A stretch of DNA of 10,151 nucleotides from contig CAMOEP010000057.1 of NCBI GenBank assembly GCA_946612185.1, positions 1-10,151 of the forward strand. Direction: 5' to 3'. The notes under the pieces were generated by a model, which was not told the DNA's origin, did not search any database, and saw only the letters and a program-made list of their open reading frames with translations. The DNA comes from an uncultured Ruminococcus sp. (GTDB lineage Bacteria > Bacillota > Clostridia > Oscillospirales > Ruminococcaceae). The translations under genes and the position numbers were made by a program. Each line of letters begins with the position of its first letter. Position 1 is the first letter of the stretch. Shown piece after piece: positions 1 to 6,500 of this stretch.

Positions 1-644
1 TCGTTGACCAGTGGGACTGGGAAAAGGTCATCACCGCTGAGCAGAGAAACATCGAATTCCTGAAAGCAACTGTAAGATCAGTAGTCAAGGCTATCGCCTA
101 CACCAAGAGAAAGGTAAGCCTGCGCTACCCTCAGCTTTCCGGCGAGATCTGCGACGAGCCTTTCTTCATCACCACCCAGGAACTTGAGGATATGTACCCC
201 GACAAGACCGGTCATGAGCGTGAGCGCCTTATCGCCAAGGAGCATAAGACCGTGTTCCTCATGGGCATAGGCGGCAAACTCAAAAGCGGCGAAAAGCACG
301 ACGGCAGAGCCCCTGACTACGATGACTGGTCACTCAACGGCGATATCCTGTTCTGGAACGACGTTCTCCAGGATTCCTTCGAGGTATCATCTATGGGTAT
401 CAGAGTTGACGCTGAGTCACTGAAAGCGCAGCTTGCCGAGTGTGGCGCAGAGGACAGAATGAAGTACCCCTACCACAAAATGATCGCAGACGGTACTCTC
501 CCCCTGACTATTGGCGGCGGTATCGGTCAGTCAAGACTTTGTATGCTTCTGCTGAACAAGGCTCACATCGGTGAAGTACAGTCTTCTATCTGGCCTGAGG
601 ACATGATCGAGAAGTGCGCTGAGAACGGTATCACACTTCTTTGA
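1..644 (+). CDS. asnA: Aspartate-ammonia ligase (asparagine synthetase A), 3' part
   Basis: Makes asparagine from aspartate, ammonia and ATP in the cytoplasm; the fold is related to class II aminoacyl-tRNA synthetases. The frame is open from base 3 (VDQWDWE) to the TGA at 642-644, giving about 213 residues against roughly 330 for the family, so the first third lies outside the window. Recognisable family blocks in order are [10 protein letters not shown] at the start, [63 protein letters not shown], and the motif-3-like [16 protein letters not shown] near the C-terminus, ending [14 protein letters not shown]. The methionine at base 192 is internal, not a start. The gene is followed at once by a strong terminator, so it ends its transcription unit, and it converges with the HD-GYP gene. 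I see nothing abnormal in the visible part. Confidence 0.95.
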   Translation, partial: VDQWDWEKVITAEQRNIEFLKATVRSVVKAIAYTKRKVSLRYPQLSGEICDEPFFITTQELEDMYPDKTGHERERLIAKEHKTVFLMGIGGKLKSGEKHDGRAPDYDDWSLNGDILFWNDVLQDSFEVSSMGIRVDAESLKAQLAECGAEDRMKYPYHKMIADGTLPLTIGGGIGQSRLCMLLLNKAHIGEVQSSIWPEDMIEKCAENGITLL

Positions 645-673
645 TAGTTCACTGTGAATTGAACTGAAAAAAT

Positions 674-713
674 ATCCCCCTGATGCGGTTTACAGTAACC
701 GTATCAGGGGGAT
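674..713. terminator. Bidirectional intrinsic terminator between convergent genes
   Basis: A 17-bp stem (674-690 with 697-713, one G-T pair) encloses a 6-base loop. It is flanked by A residues on the left and TTTTATT on the right, so each strand has a U-rich tail after the hairpin. It ends asnA on the plus strand and the HD-GYP gene on the minus strand. The stop codon of the minus-strand gene (704-706) lies inside the right arm. Confidence 0.9.
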
Positions 714-2419
714 TTTATTATTGAACTGTAGTACTCCTCCAGCCGTGGACGGGCGGAAACGTAGCAGGATTCGAGGCGCTTGTCGAAGTGCCTGCCCATA
801 CCCTCCATGATTATCTTATCAGCCTGCTCAAATGACATACTATCCTTGTAGACACGTTTGCTGACAAGAGCGTCGTACACATCGGCAATAGCCATAATGC
901 GGGCTTCCAGGGGGATATCCTCGCCGCTCAGACCTTCCGGATAACCTGAACCGTCCCAGCGTTCGTGGTGGTAGTGGGCAACGTTTTCAGCGATTATCTT
1001 GAACTGAGCGTTGTCCGTGCCTTTGAGTATCTCATGAACTATCCTTGCACCCTCAGCGGCATGAGTTTTCATGATAGCGAACTCCTCATCGGTAAACCTG
1101 CCGGGTTTTCGCAGTATAGCGTCGTCTACAGCGATTTTTCCCAGGTCGTGCATAGGTGCAGCCTTGATGATATTCCGGCAGAACTCCTCGGTCAGGTCGA
1201 AGTCACCGCTTTGCACCATTTCGTCCAGGAGTATCCTCACGCCCTCGCTGGTACGCCGGATATGGCCGCCGGTGGAGTTGTCACGGCTTTCGACCATAGT
1301 CGCCATGCTGAGGATAAGGTTATCGTGCATCTCGACGATATGAGCGGTTTTCTGGGCGACTTCCTCTTTCAGCTCGGAATTGAAGCTGTCCAGGAGTGAG
1401 ATATACTTCTGGTCTTTGGTGTCGTCGATGATATAAAGCTGATAGCCTCGTTTATGCGTGCCGTCGGAGAGGTAGTCGATACTTATCCGGTACACTTTGT
1501 CGCCGCAATGGTAAATAACGCTGTCATGCCCGTTGAAGCTTGAAAACTCCTCAAGCCAGCGCAGAACGTCGGCGCTGAAGTTATTCTCGGTAACGATCTG
1601 GTCAACATTCAGTTCGTTGAGTTCCGGGAATATCTCACGGGCTATCTCGTTGCTGCCCAGATAGCGGAACTTGAAGTCGAAGGAAATGAATCCGGTGTTG
1701 CCTTTCTGCACAACGGTTTCAATAACCGTGTCAGGCACGTTGTACAGTACAAGCTGGTGGGATATGATAAGGAACATGATAAGCGCCAGGTCGTAGGTAA
1801 ACGGGATAAATTCGAGGTTATGGAAAACGCCGGTGGATTTTGAAAGTCCACGTCCCACGAAGAAAGCCAGGAACGACATAGCTTCCGGAAGTGCAAGGAG
1901 AGCAATGAAGCGGTTTGACACCTGTTTTTTCCAGAGGAAGCTGTAGATTATCGCACCAGCACCCAGGAGGAAGTAAATTATCATCATTGCGTAGTACAAT
2001 GTGTGAAGCACGCCGTACTCTTTCAGGAGGATAACTCCGCCGTCCTTGTACGCAAAGGAAACTTCACGGTAGTACAGGTCGTTCTTGCCGATCTGCTGGG
2101 TGAACAGGAACACAATGGTGGTGATAAGGTACAAAAGAAGCCGGACATAGCGGTTTAGTCTGATACCGCACAGGCTGAAAACCGCAAGGGTTATCATGAG
2201 TATAAGGTAGCATCCGCCGATATACAGGAATTTATTTGCAAGGAGTGCCGCTTCCATAGACTTGCACTGACTCTGGAGAAGCTGCGCCAGGTTACTTATG
2301 GGAACGAGAATGAAGATGAGCGATATGTGGATATCGTAATGGCGGTGGTAAAAGAATGCGTACACCAGCATAAGTGCCAGCGACAGCGTAAAGGCGAAGG
2401 TATAGTAAGCTTCGAGCAT
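704..2419 (-). CDS. Membrane-anchored HD-GYP domain protein, probable cyclic-di-GMP phosphodiesterase
   Basis: A 571-residue signalling protein. Residues 1-227 contain seven hydrophobic segments (about 4-24, 31-49, 62-86, 93-110, 138-163, 169-192 and 205-227), the layout of the 7TM sensor region found ahead of histidine kinases. A PAS-like soluble region follows at about 235-340, then a short helical linker and the HD-GYP domain at about 365-545. The metal-binding HD pair is H424-D425 in HDLGK, followed by HH at 484-485 in HHERWDGSGYP, with GYP at 492-494. All signature residues are present, so hydrolysis of cyclic-di-GMP is expected from the family; the ligand sensed cannot be told. The ATG at 2419 is supported by AAAGAGG at 2426-2432, six bases upstream, and by the promoter at 2468-2496. 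The gene is monocistronic and converges with asnA. Confidence 0.93.
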   Translation of the reverse strand: MLEAYYTFAFTLSLALMLVYAFFYHRHYDIHISLIFILVPISNLAQLLQSQCKSMEAALLANKFLYIGGCYLILMITLAVFSLCGIRLNRYVRLLLYLITTIVFLFTQQIGKNDLYYREVSFAYKDGGVILLKEYGVLHTLYYAMMIIYFLLGAGAIIYSFLWKKQVSNRFIALLALPEAMSFLAFFVGRGLSKSTGVFHNLEFIPFTYDLALIMFLIISHQLVLYNVPDTVIETVVQKGNTGFISFDFKFRYLGSNEIAREIFPELNELNVDQIVTENNFSADVLRWLEEFSSFNGHDSVIYHCGDKVYRISIDYLSDGTHKRGYQLYIIDDTKDQKYISLLDSFNSELKEEVAQKTAHIVEMHDNLILSMATMVESRDNSTGGHIRRTSEGVRILLDEMVQSGDFDLTEEFCRNIIKAAPMHDLGKIAVDDAILRKPGRFTDEEFAIMKTHAAEGARIVHEILKGTDNAQFKIIAENVAHYHHERWDGSGYPEGLSGEDIPLEARIMAIADVYDALVSKRVYKDSMSFEQADKIIMEGMGRHFDKRLESCYVSARPRLEEYYSSIIKSP

Positions 2420-2467
2420 ATTTTACCTCTTTCTGTCAGCGTAGTGGTATCATATTCTGACAAGGAT

Positions 2468-2496
2468 ATTATATCATGCAAAGCAGAAAAAGTCAA
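2468..2496 (-). promoter_or_regulatory. Consensus sigma-A promoter for the HD-GYP gene
   Basis: On the minus strand TTGACT (2496-2491) is followed by a 17-base spacer and TATAAT (2473-2468). Transcription would start near 2461, about 40 bases before the ATG at 2419. This is nearly perfect vegetative consensus and suggests steady expression. I see no operator palindrome over it. Confidence 0.88.
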
Positions 2497-2566
2497 TCGA
2501 CCTGATATTGAATATATTACCCTTTTTTACGAAAATCACTGCATACCCAAGAAAATGACGGCAACG

Positions 2567-2608
2567 AAAAATGGCTTAGATTCGGTATTTAACGAACCTA
2601 AGCCATTT
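2567..2608 (-). terminator. Intrinsic terminator downstream of the tRNA-like 3' end
   Basis: A 16-bp stem (2569-2584 with 2593-2608) closes an 8-base loop. The single A/C mismatch on the plus strand becomes a G-U pair in the minus-strand transcript, and the transcript then runs into five U residues (2571-2567). The direction is therefore minus. It lies 6 bases after the encoded CCA, where a tRNA terminator would be expected. Confidence 0.9.
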
Positions 2609-2613
2609 ATTGC

Positions 2614-2636
2614 TGGTCGAGGTGACAGGATTTGAA
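2614..2636 (-). other. tRNA-Pro-type 3' end, probable attachment-site scar of an integrated element
   Basis: On the minus strand these 23 bases are a tRNA 3' terminus: T-loop TTCAAAT, T-stem half CCTGT, acceptor half CACCTCG, discriminator A and CCA. The implied C1-G72 pair with A73 is typical of bacterial proline tRNAs. The matching T-stem half (expected ACAGG), the D-arm and a proper anticodon arm are absent, so this is not a working tRNA. Tyrosine recombinases commonly insert at tRNA 3' ends and leave just such a fragment at the far end of the element. Base composition becomes AT-richer and gene content turns accessory to the right. No second copy of the core and no integrase is present in this window, so the element would have to continue past the right edge. 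The alternative is a real tRNA-like RNA. Confidence 0.65.
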
Positions 2637-2686
2637 GATGTGGGATATAGCCCACAATCCCCGAATTATCGCCTCGTAAATTACTT

Positions 2687-2730
2687 AGTTGGCATTTTGA
2701 GTTGGCACTTCAACTTCTGGACGTTCAACT
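2687..2730. repeat. Cluster of AGTTG motifs, possible recombinase arm-type sites
   Basis: AGTTGGCA occurs directly at 2687-2694 and 2700-2707, 13 bases apart. TTCAACT, the complement of AGTTGAA, occurs at 2709-2715 and 2724-2730, 15 bases apart. The result is two direct and two inverted copies of an AGTTG core within 44 bases, starting about 50 bases from the tRNA fragment. Short repeated sites beside a tRNA core are typical of integrase arm-binding sites, but no integrase is visible here to match them to. Confidence 0.45.
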
Positions 2731-2750
2731 CTAATCTATTGACCTTTAAA

Positions 2751-2779
2751 GTTATACCATAAAGATTATCATTTGTCAA
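2751..2779 (-). promoter_or_regulatory. Near-perfect sigma-A promoter reading into the tRNA-like RNA
   Basis: On the minus strand TTGACA (2779-2774) is followed by 17 bases and TATAAC (2756-2751). Transcription would begin near 2744 and run through the repeat cluster and tRNA fragment to the terminator at 2567-2608. No protein gene lies within that distance. Confidence 0.8.
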
Positions 2780-2814
2780 GCATTTTTTTATTGTTATTCT
2801 CTGATATTAACATT

Positions 2815-2848
2815 AATCCCACCTACGTTTTGTAGGTGGGATTTTTTT
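2815..2848 (+). terminator. Strong orphan intrinsic terminator
   Basis: A perfect 12-bp stem (2815-2826 with 2832-2843) has loop GTTTT and a run of seven T from 2842. Strength and polarity fit termination on the plus strand, yet no plus-strand gene lies upstream nearer than asnA. On the minus strand the same hairpin lacks a good U-tract, though it would fall at the end of a transcript from the promoter at 2958-2986. Confidence 0.8.
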
Positions 2849-2957
2849 GTGCAGTGTAAATTCACACTACTATAGTTCCTCAAAGTAGCCAAAACACAAC
2901 AGTACATTTTACGCACTCTGACCATATTATGTTTCAAGCAAACTCTGATTTAATAAT

Positions 2958-2986
2958 ATTTTATCATATTTCAGCACTTATGTCAA
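2958..2986 (-). promoter_or_regulatory. Sigma-A promoter with no obvious gene
   Basis: On the minus strand TTGACA (2986-2981), a 17-base spacer and TAAAAT (2963-2958) make a strong promoter. Transcription from about 2950 would cross a 43-codon frame (2925-2794) that lacks a ribosome site and then the hairpin at 2815-2843. The product may be a small RNA or nothing functional. Confidence 0.65.
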
Positions 2987-3006
2987 CACTATGTAGTTAA
3001 AATCGA

Positions 3007-3039
3007 CAATCAGCAAGGCGAAGTACGCCTTGCCAATTG
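3007..3039 (-). terminator. Hairpin terminator after the YkvA-like small gene
   Basis: CAAT and GCAAGGCG on the left (3007-3020) pair with CGCCTTGC and ATTG on the right (3026-3039) around a 5-base loop, with a 2-base internal mismatch. In the minus-strand transcript a modest U-rich stretch (GATTTT) follows. It lies about 50 bases past the stop at 3092. Confidence 0.6.
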
Positions 3040-3091
3040 TGAGTATGATCAACTGATGTCAGTCACCCCCATAAAAACAGTGCTTCACGGC

Positions 3092-3241
3092 TTAGTTGCT
3101 GCGATGAGTCAGAGCGTGTCCTACTACAGCAACCAAAGCATCATCAACTGGACCAGGAACAGGGTCAGGTGAAAACACATAGAGCAGAACAATCAATACG
3201 ATAAGAAACCTCAGTGTGCTGTTGGTGTTGTTGTTCTCCAT
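3092..3241 (-). CDS. Small YkvA/DUF1232-like membrane protein, 49 residues
   Basis: The ATG at 3241 is preceded at seven bases by GGAGGG (3254-3249), a strong ribosome site, and the frame closes at the TAA at 3092-3094. The protein begins with a polar Asn/Thr-rich tail (MENNNTNST), then a single hydrophobic segment at residues 11-23 (RFLIVLIVLLYVF), then SPDPVPGPVDDALVAVVG. The order hydrophobic helix, SP-D, PxPGP, DDA is the core pattern of the DUF1232/YkvA family, whose usual form reads like SPIDLIPDFIP followed by LDD. Here little more than that core remains. The molecular role of the family is unknown to me; inner-membrane insertion is expected. It is the last of three tiny minus-strand frames and is followed by a hairpin terminator at 3007-3039. 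Confidence 0.65.
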   Translation of the reverse strand: MENNNTNSTLRFLIVLIVLLYVFSPDPVPGPVDDALVAVVGHALTHRSN

Positions 3242-3256
3242 ACAAATACCCTCCAT

Positions 3257-3286
3257 TCATGTACCTTGTAAAGGTACGGTCTTCAT
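3257..3286 (-). CDS. Possible 9-codon leader peptide ahead of the YkvA-like gene
   Basis: MKTVPLQGT starts at the ATG at 3286, nine bases after AGAGG, and stops at the TGA at 3257-3259, 15 bases before the start of the 49-residue gene. Its 3' half encodes the hairpin at 3261-3277, so translating it would melt that hairpin next to the downstream ribosome site. This arrangement is seen in translational attenuators, but so short a frame could be chance. Confidence 0.25.
   Translation of the reverse strand: MKTVPLQGT
3261..3277 (-). promoter_or_regulatory. Leader hairpin beside the ribosome site of the 49-residue gene
   Basis: GTACCTT at 3261-3267 and AAGGTAC at 3271-3277 form a perfect 7-bp stem with a 3-base loop, ending six bases before GGAGGG. 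It lacks a U-tract, so it is not a terminator. It may affect translation of the small gene. Confidence 0.4.
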
Positions 3287-3319
3287 GTTTACATACCTCT
3301 TATGATTATACGAAAACGT

Positions 3320-3388
3320 TTAAGCAGGCGGTATTATTACAACTATTCTGAGATTTATTTCCAAGAATGCAATAAGCATTTTTAGCAT
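3320..3388 (-). CDS. Possible 22-residue hydrophobic peptide
   Basis: The ATG at 3388 sits five bases after AAAGGGG (3400-3394), an unusually good ribosome site for so short a frame, and the frame ends at TAA 3320-3322. The product starts MLKMLIAFLE, continues with INLRIVVII and ends PPA, so it is mostly hydrophobic with a positive charge near each end of the first stretch. An extended -10 promoter at 3441-3449 lies about 45 bases upstream. I do not recognise the peptide. It could be a membrane-active peptide, a leader for the downstream small gene, or noise. Confidence 0.35.
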   Translation of the reverse strand: MLKMLIAFLEINLRIVVIIPPA

Positions 3389-3440
3389 AGAATCCCCTTT
3401 ATCCCTTATATCATTTACCACGTTTCCCTTTGTTGACTAT

Positions 3441-3449
3441 ATTATAGCA
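3441..3449 (-). promoter_or_regulatory. Extended -10 promoter for the small-ORF cluster
   Basis: The minus strand reads TGCTATAAT, an exact TG plus -10 element; no good -35 is visible, as is usual for extended -10 promoters. Transcription would start near 3434 and run through the 22-, 9- and 49-codon frames. A second bare TATAAT at 3310-3305 could serve the last two alone. Confidence 0.5.
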
Positions 3450-3515
3450 TACTATTTTCCATTAATCATATAAAAAAGTCTGCGCACATTCATTAAGTTA
3501 TTTACAATAAAGAAA

Positions 3516-3552
3516 AGATTCTCAGTTGTTGAAACGTGACAACTGAGAATCT
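3516..3552 (-). terminator. Intrinsic terminator of hsdR
   Basis: A perfect 14-bp stem (3516-3529 with 3539-3552) and 9-base loop are followed in the minus-strand transcript by a U-rich tract (UUUUCUUU). It lies about 30 bases past the hsdR stop and closes that unit. Confidence 0.9.
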
Positions 3553-3583
3553 AATGTGTGAAAATCATTACAGCAGAGCTCAC

Positions 3584-6500
3584 TTAATTATATTTTTTAA
3601 AATTACCCGCCTGCTCCATAACCTTTTCAAATACTTCTTCATCCCATTCAGGTGGATAACCACTACTATAAAGAAGAACTGTCAAATCCATATTAAGCTG
3701 ATTCTTTATATCATCACGAGTTGACCAATCCGCATACTGTGCTTTATCATCAATCAGTTCCTTTATTTTCTTTGAAAGTTCAAGGCACTTTTCATCCTCA
3801 TATGGAAATCCATGATCATCTCTTACTTTGATAAGAATATCATAAAAAGCCTTTTCCTCAAAGGTAATACCTAACTTCTCGAACGATGATTTATCTTCTT
3901 GTAAGTCCTTAAAAATTTGTATCAATTGGTCTGAGAGGTCATTTACAAAATCGTCAACAACTGAACTTGTAAAGATAAACTTATCCCTGCTATTATAAGC
4001 TTCTACTACTTTTTTTAACCTTTCATCAAAAGATACTGCTTTAACTTTATTAGTTCTACCGTATGCAGCAATTGCTTTTCGCAGCAGTTTTAGCAAGGCA
4101 TTAAACTTAGTTATTGGCATTTTGACTTTTTTAAGCTCATCAAGAAACTCGTCACTAAACATATCAATCTGTTTATTGGTTTCGATTATATCTTCTACAC
4201 CAGTACAAGCAATAGCATTACGAACCATAGTTTCAACAACACGGTTCATTGTTTCAGCATCAGGGGCATCGCCTTTGGTTTGTTTATATATGATAGAACG
4301 TATCGCAAGGTAAAACTGCGCCTTGGCAGTTTCTTCTTCTGTGAGCTCACCTGACGGAAAACAAATTGTATAGGCACTTTTTAGGCGCCGAGAAAGCCCC
4401 ATAAATCGTGTTTGTAGTTCTTTACTTATCTGTACATACTCGGCTGCATTATTAAGACAGTTTAATCTTTCAAGTGGTTCGCCTTTGAAAAATTTTTCTG
4501 CATTAAATTTTACAAGTAAATCTCCAATCAGTTTTAAATGATTGCGGAATATATCTAATGATATTTTCAATTCATCAATAGGGCTTTCCTTTGAAGAACC
4601 GTAATCTTTCATTGCCTTTTTCATATCATCATAAAAACCGATATAATCGACTACGATTCCATTATCCTTTCCTTCAAAAACACGGTTAACACGTGAAACC
4701 GTTTGTATAAGAGTATGCTTTTGCAATGGTTTATCAATATACATTACAGCAAGTGATGGTACATCGAAACCAGTGATCCACATATCTACAACAATAGCTA
4801 TTTTGAAATTTGAGTTTATATTTTTGAATTGCTTGTCAAGCTTCTTATGATATTCCTTATTTCCACAAGCATCAAAAAGAACCTTATTATCATTATTTCC
4901 TTGTGTAGCAACAAGATTTATTTTAGGTAGCGGCAGTAGTTTGTCAAGCTGTTCTTTTGAGAGTGTTTCTTCATGTTCAGCCTTGCGAGAAATCCCCCAA
5001 TCTTTACGAATAGAGAGTATCTCCTGAAGTAAATCATAGGCTATCTGTCTGTCAGAACATACAATCATAGCTTTCTGCACTATATCAGGCTTTTCTGCAC
5101 ACAGAGCATCATAATGGTCAGCAATGTCAACAGCAAGCTTATGCAGGCGGCTCGGTTCACCAAGGATAACTCGCATTTTCGTCATAGCTTTTTTGCTTTC
5201 CTCTATCTGTTCAGGCGTAGACCCTTGATTCAAGCAGGCATCATAATACTTTTGTATAGCCTTAGCCTGTTCTTCGGAAATTATTACACGTGCAAGGCGA
5301 GGCTCATAGGAGATTCGAACGGTAATTCCATCATCGCTTGATTCTTTCATCGTATAGCTGTCTACTACATCGCCGAATACAGCTAGTGTTTCATCAATTG
5401 GAGTACCAGTAAATCCGCAGTAAGTCGCATTTGGGAAACTTGTCCGCAGATAATAGGCAAATCCATATGTTGTGAACACACCTTTATCTGTCTTTTTCAG
5501 TTTTGAGCCGACACCCGTTTGGGTTCTATGTGCTTCATCGGAAATACAGATTATATTGCTTCTCTCGGATAGAAGTCCAGTATTTTCGCAGAATTTTTGA
5601 ATGGTTGTTACATAGACACCACCGCTAGGTCTGTCACCGAGTGTTTTCGCCAAGTCCTCGCGAGTTTCAATGCTGCGCACATCTTCTTCATGAAGGAATT
5701 TCGTTGCTGTCACAAACAACTCAGATGTCTGTGTATCTAAATCCTCTCTATCGGTAATAATAACAATTGTAGGGTTATTGAATGTTTCATTATCCCTTTG
5801 AGTTATTAGACGAGAGAGGAAAAGCATTGTATAGGTCTTTCCACAGCCTGTAGCACCAAAATATGTTCCGCCTTTGCCATCACCGTTAGGACGCAGGTGC
5901 AGCTTGATATTATCGAGCATCTTTCTTGCACCGAAGAACTGAGGATAACGGCAGACGATAGCTTCATTTTTCGGACTATCATCGGGATAGAATACAAAAT
6001 CACGTAGCAGTGCAACAACACGGTCTTTAGCGAAAGCACCTTCTATCATCGTAAACAGAGAACTGATACCATTTGCCACCGTATCGGTATCATTCGCCTT
6101 GTTCCAAGCGTAATAATACTCATACGAAGTAAAAATACTGCCCATACGAGTGTTAGCGCCGTCACTTATCACTGACAAAAAACAGTATTTCATTAGCTTC
6201 GGTATATCCCGACAATAACGTACCGTAATCTGCTTCCAGGCATCGTAAATTGTCGTATCTTCTTCTATCGCTGTTTTAAACTCAAAGATAGCAACAGGAA
6301 TACCATTGATAAACAGCAGCATATCAGGGCGGCGCAAGTGTTCCCCCTGAACAGAATACTGATTAACGACCTTGAAAATATTTTTATCAGGTTCATCGTA
6401 ATTGATATATTCGATATGGAGTGCGACCTGTGAAATATCGTCACGAGCGAGGTCAAAGCCCTCGTTCACAAGCCTAAATGCTTCACGGTTACCGAGATAC

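Larger units (their letters stand above)
2567..2744 (-). ncRNA. Putative short RNA with a tRNA-like 3' end
   Basis: The promoter at 2751-2779 and the terminator at 2567-2608 define a minus-strand transcript of about 175 bases with no convincing reading frame. Its 3' half starts with CGAGGCG (2679-2673), which pairs with CACCTCG before ACCA at six of seven positions. In between are a weak ATAAT/ATTGT stem with loop TCGGGG and a strong TGTGGG/CCCACA hairpin (2655-2638). The span between the two acceptor halves is 45 bases, too short for a standard cloverleaf, and the D-arm is missing. It may be a degenerate tRNA, a tRNA-mimicking RNA, or simply the remains of element DNA fused to a tRNA 3' end and its terminator. 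Transcription is well supported by the signals; a function is not. Confidence 0.4.

Noticed and set aside
965..1399. Plus-strand open frame of 144 codons inside the HD-GYP gene
   Set aside because: Antisense to a region encoding conserved HD-GYP motifs; no ribosome site and no recognisable domain.
2327..2635. Plus-strand frame of 102 codons across the HD-GYP promoter
   Set aside because: Runs antisense through the start, ribosome site and promoter of the minus-strand gene and into the tRNA terminator; composition explained by those signals.
2614..2680. A complete functional tRNA gene on the minus strand
   Set aside because: Only the 3' end is canonical. The T-stem pairs at three of five positions, there is no D-arm, the acceptor has a C-A mismatch and the total is about ten bases short.
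2687..2730. CRISPR array or iteron origin
   Set aside because: Repeats are 7-8 bases, in mixed orientation and only two of each; there are no spacers of constant length and no replication initiator gene beside them.
2794..2925. Minus-strand 43-codon frame behind the promoter at 2958-2986
   Set aside because: No ribosome site before the ATG, the frame runs straight through the 12-bp terminator hairpin, and the product resembles no family I know.
5114..5341. Plus-strand frames within hsdR (also 4122-4313 and 3536-3724)
   Set aside because: Shadows of the minus-strand hsdR coding sequence or its terminator, without ribosome sites or recognisable domains.
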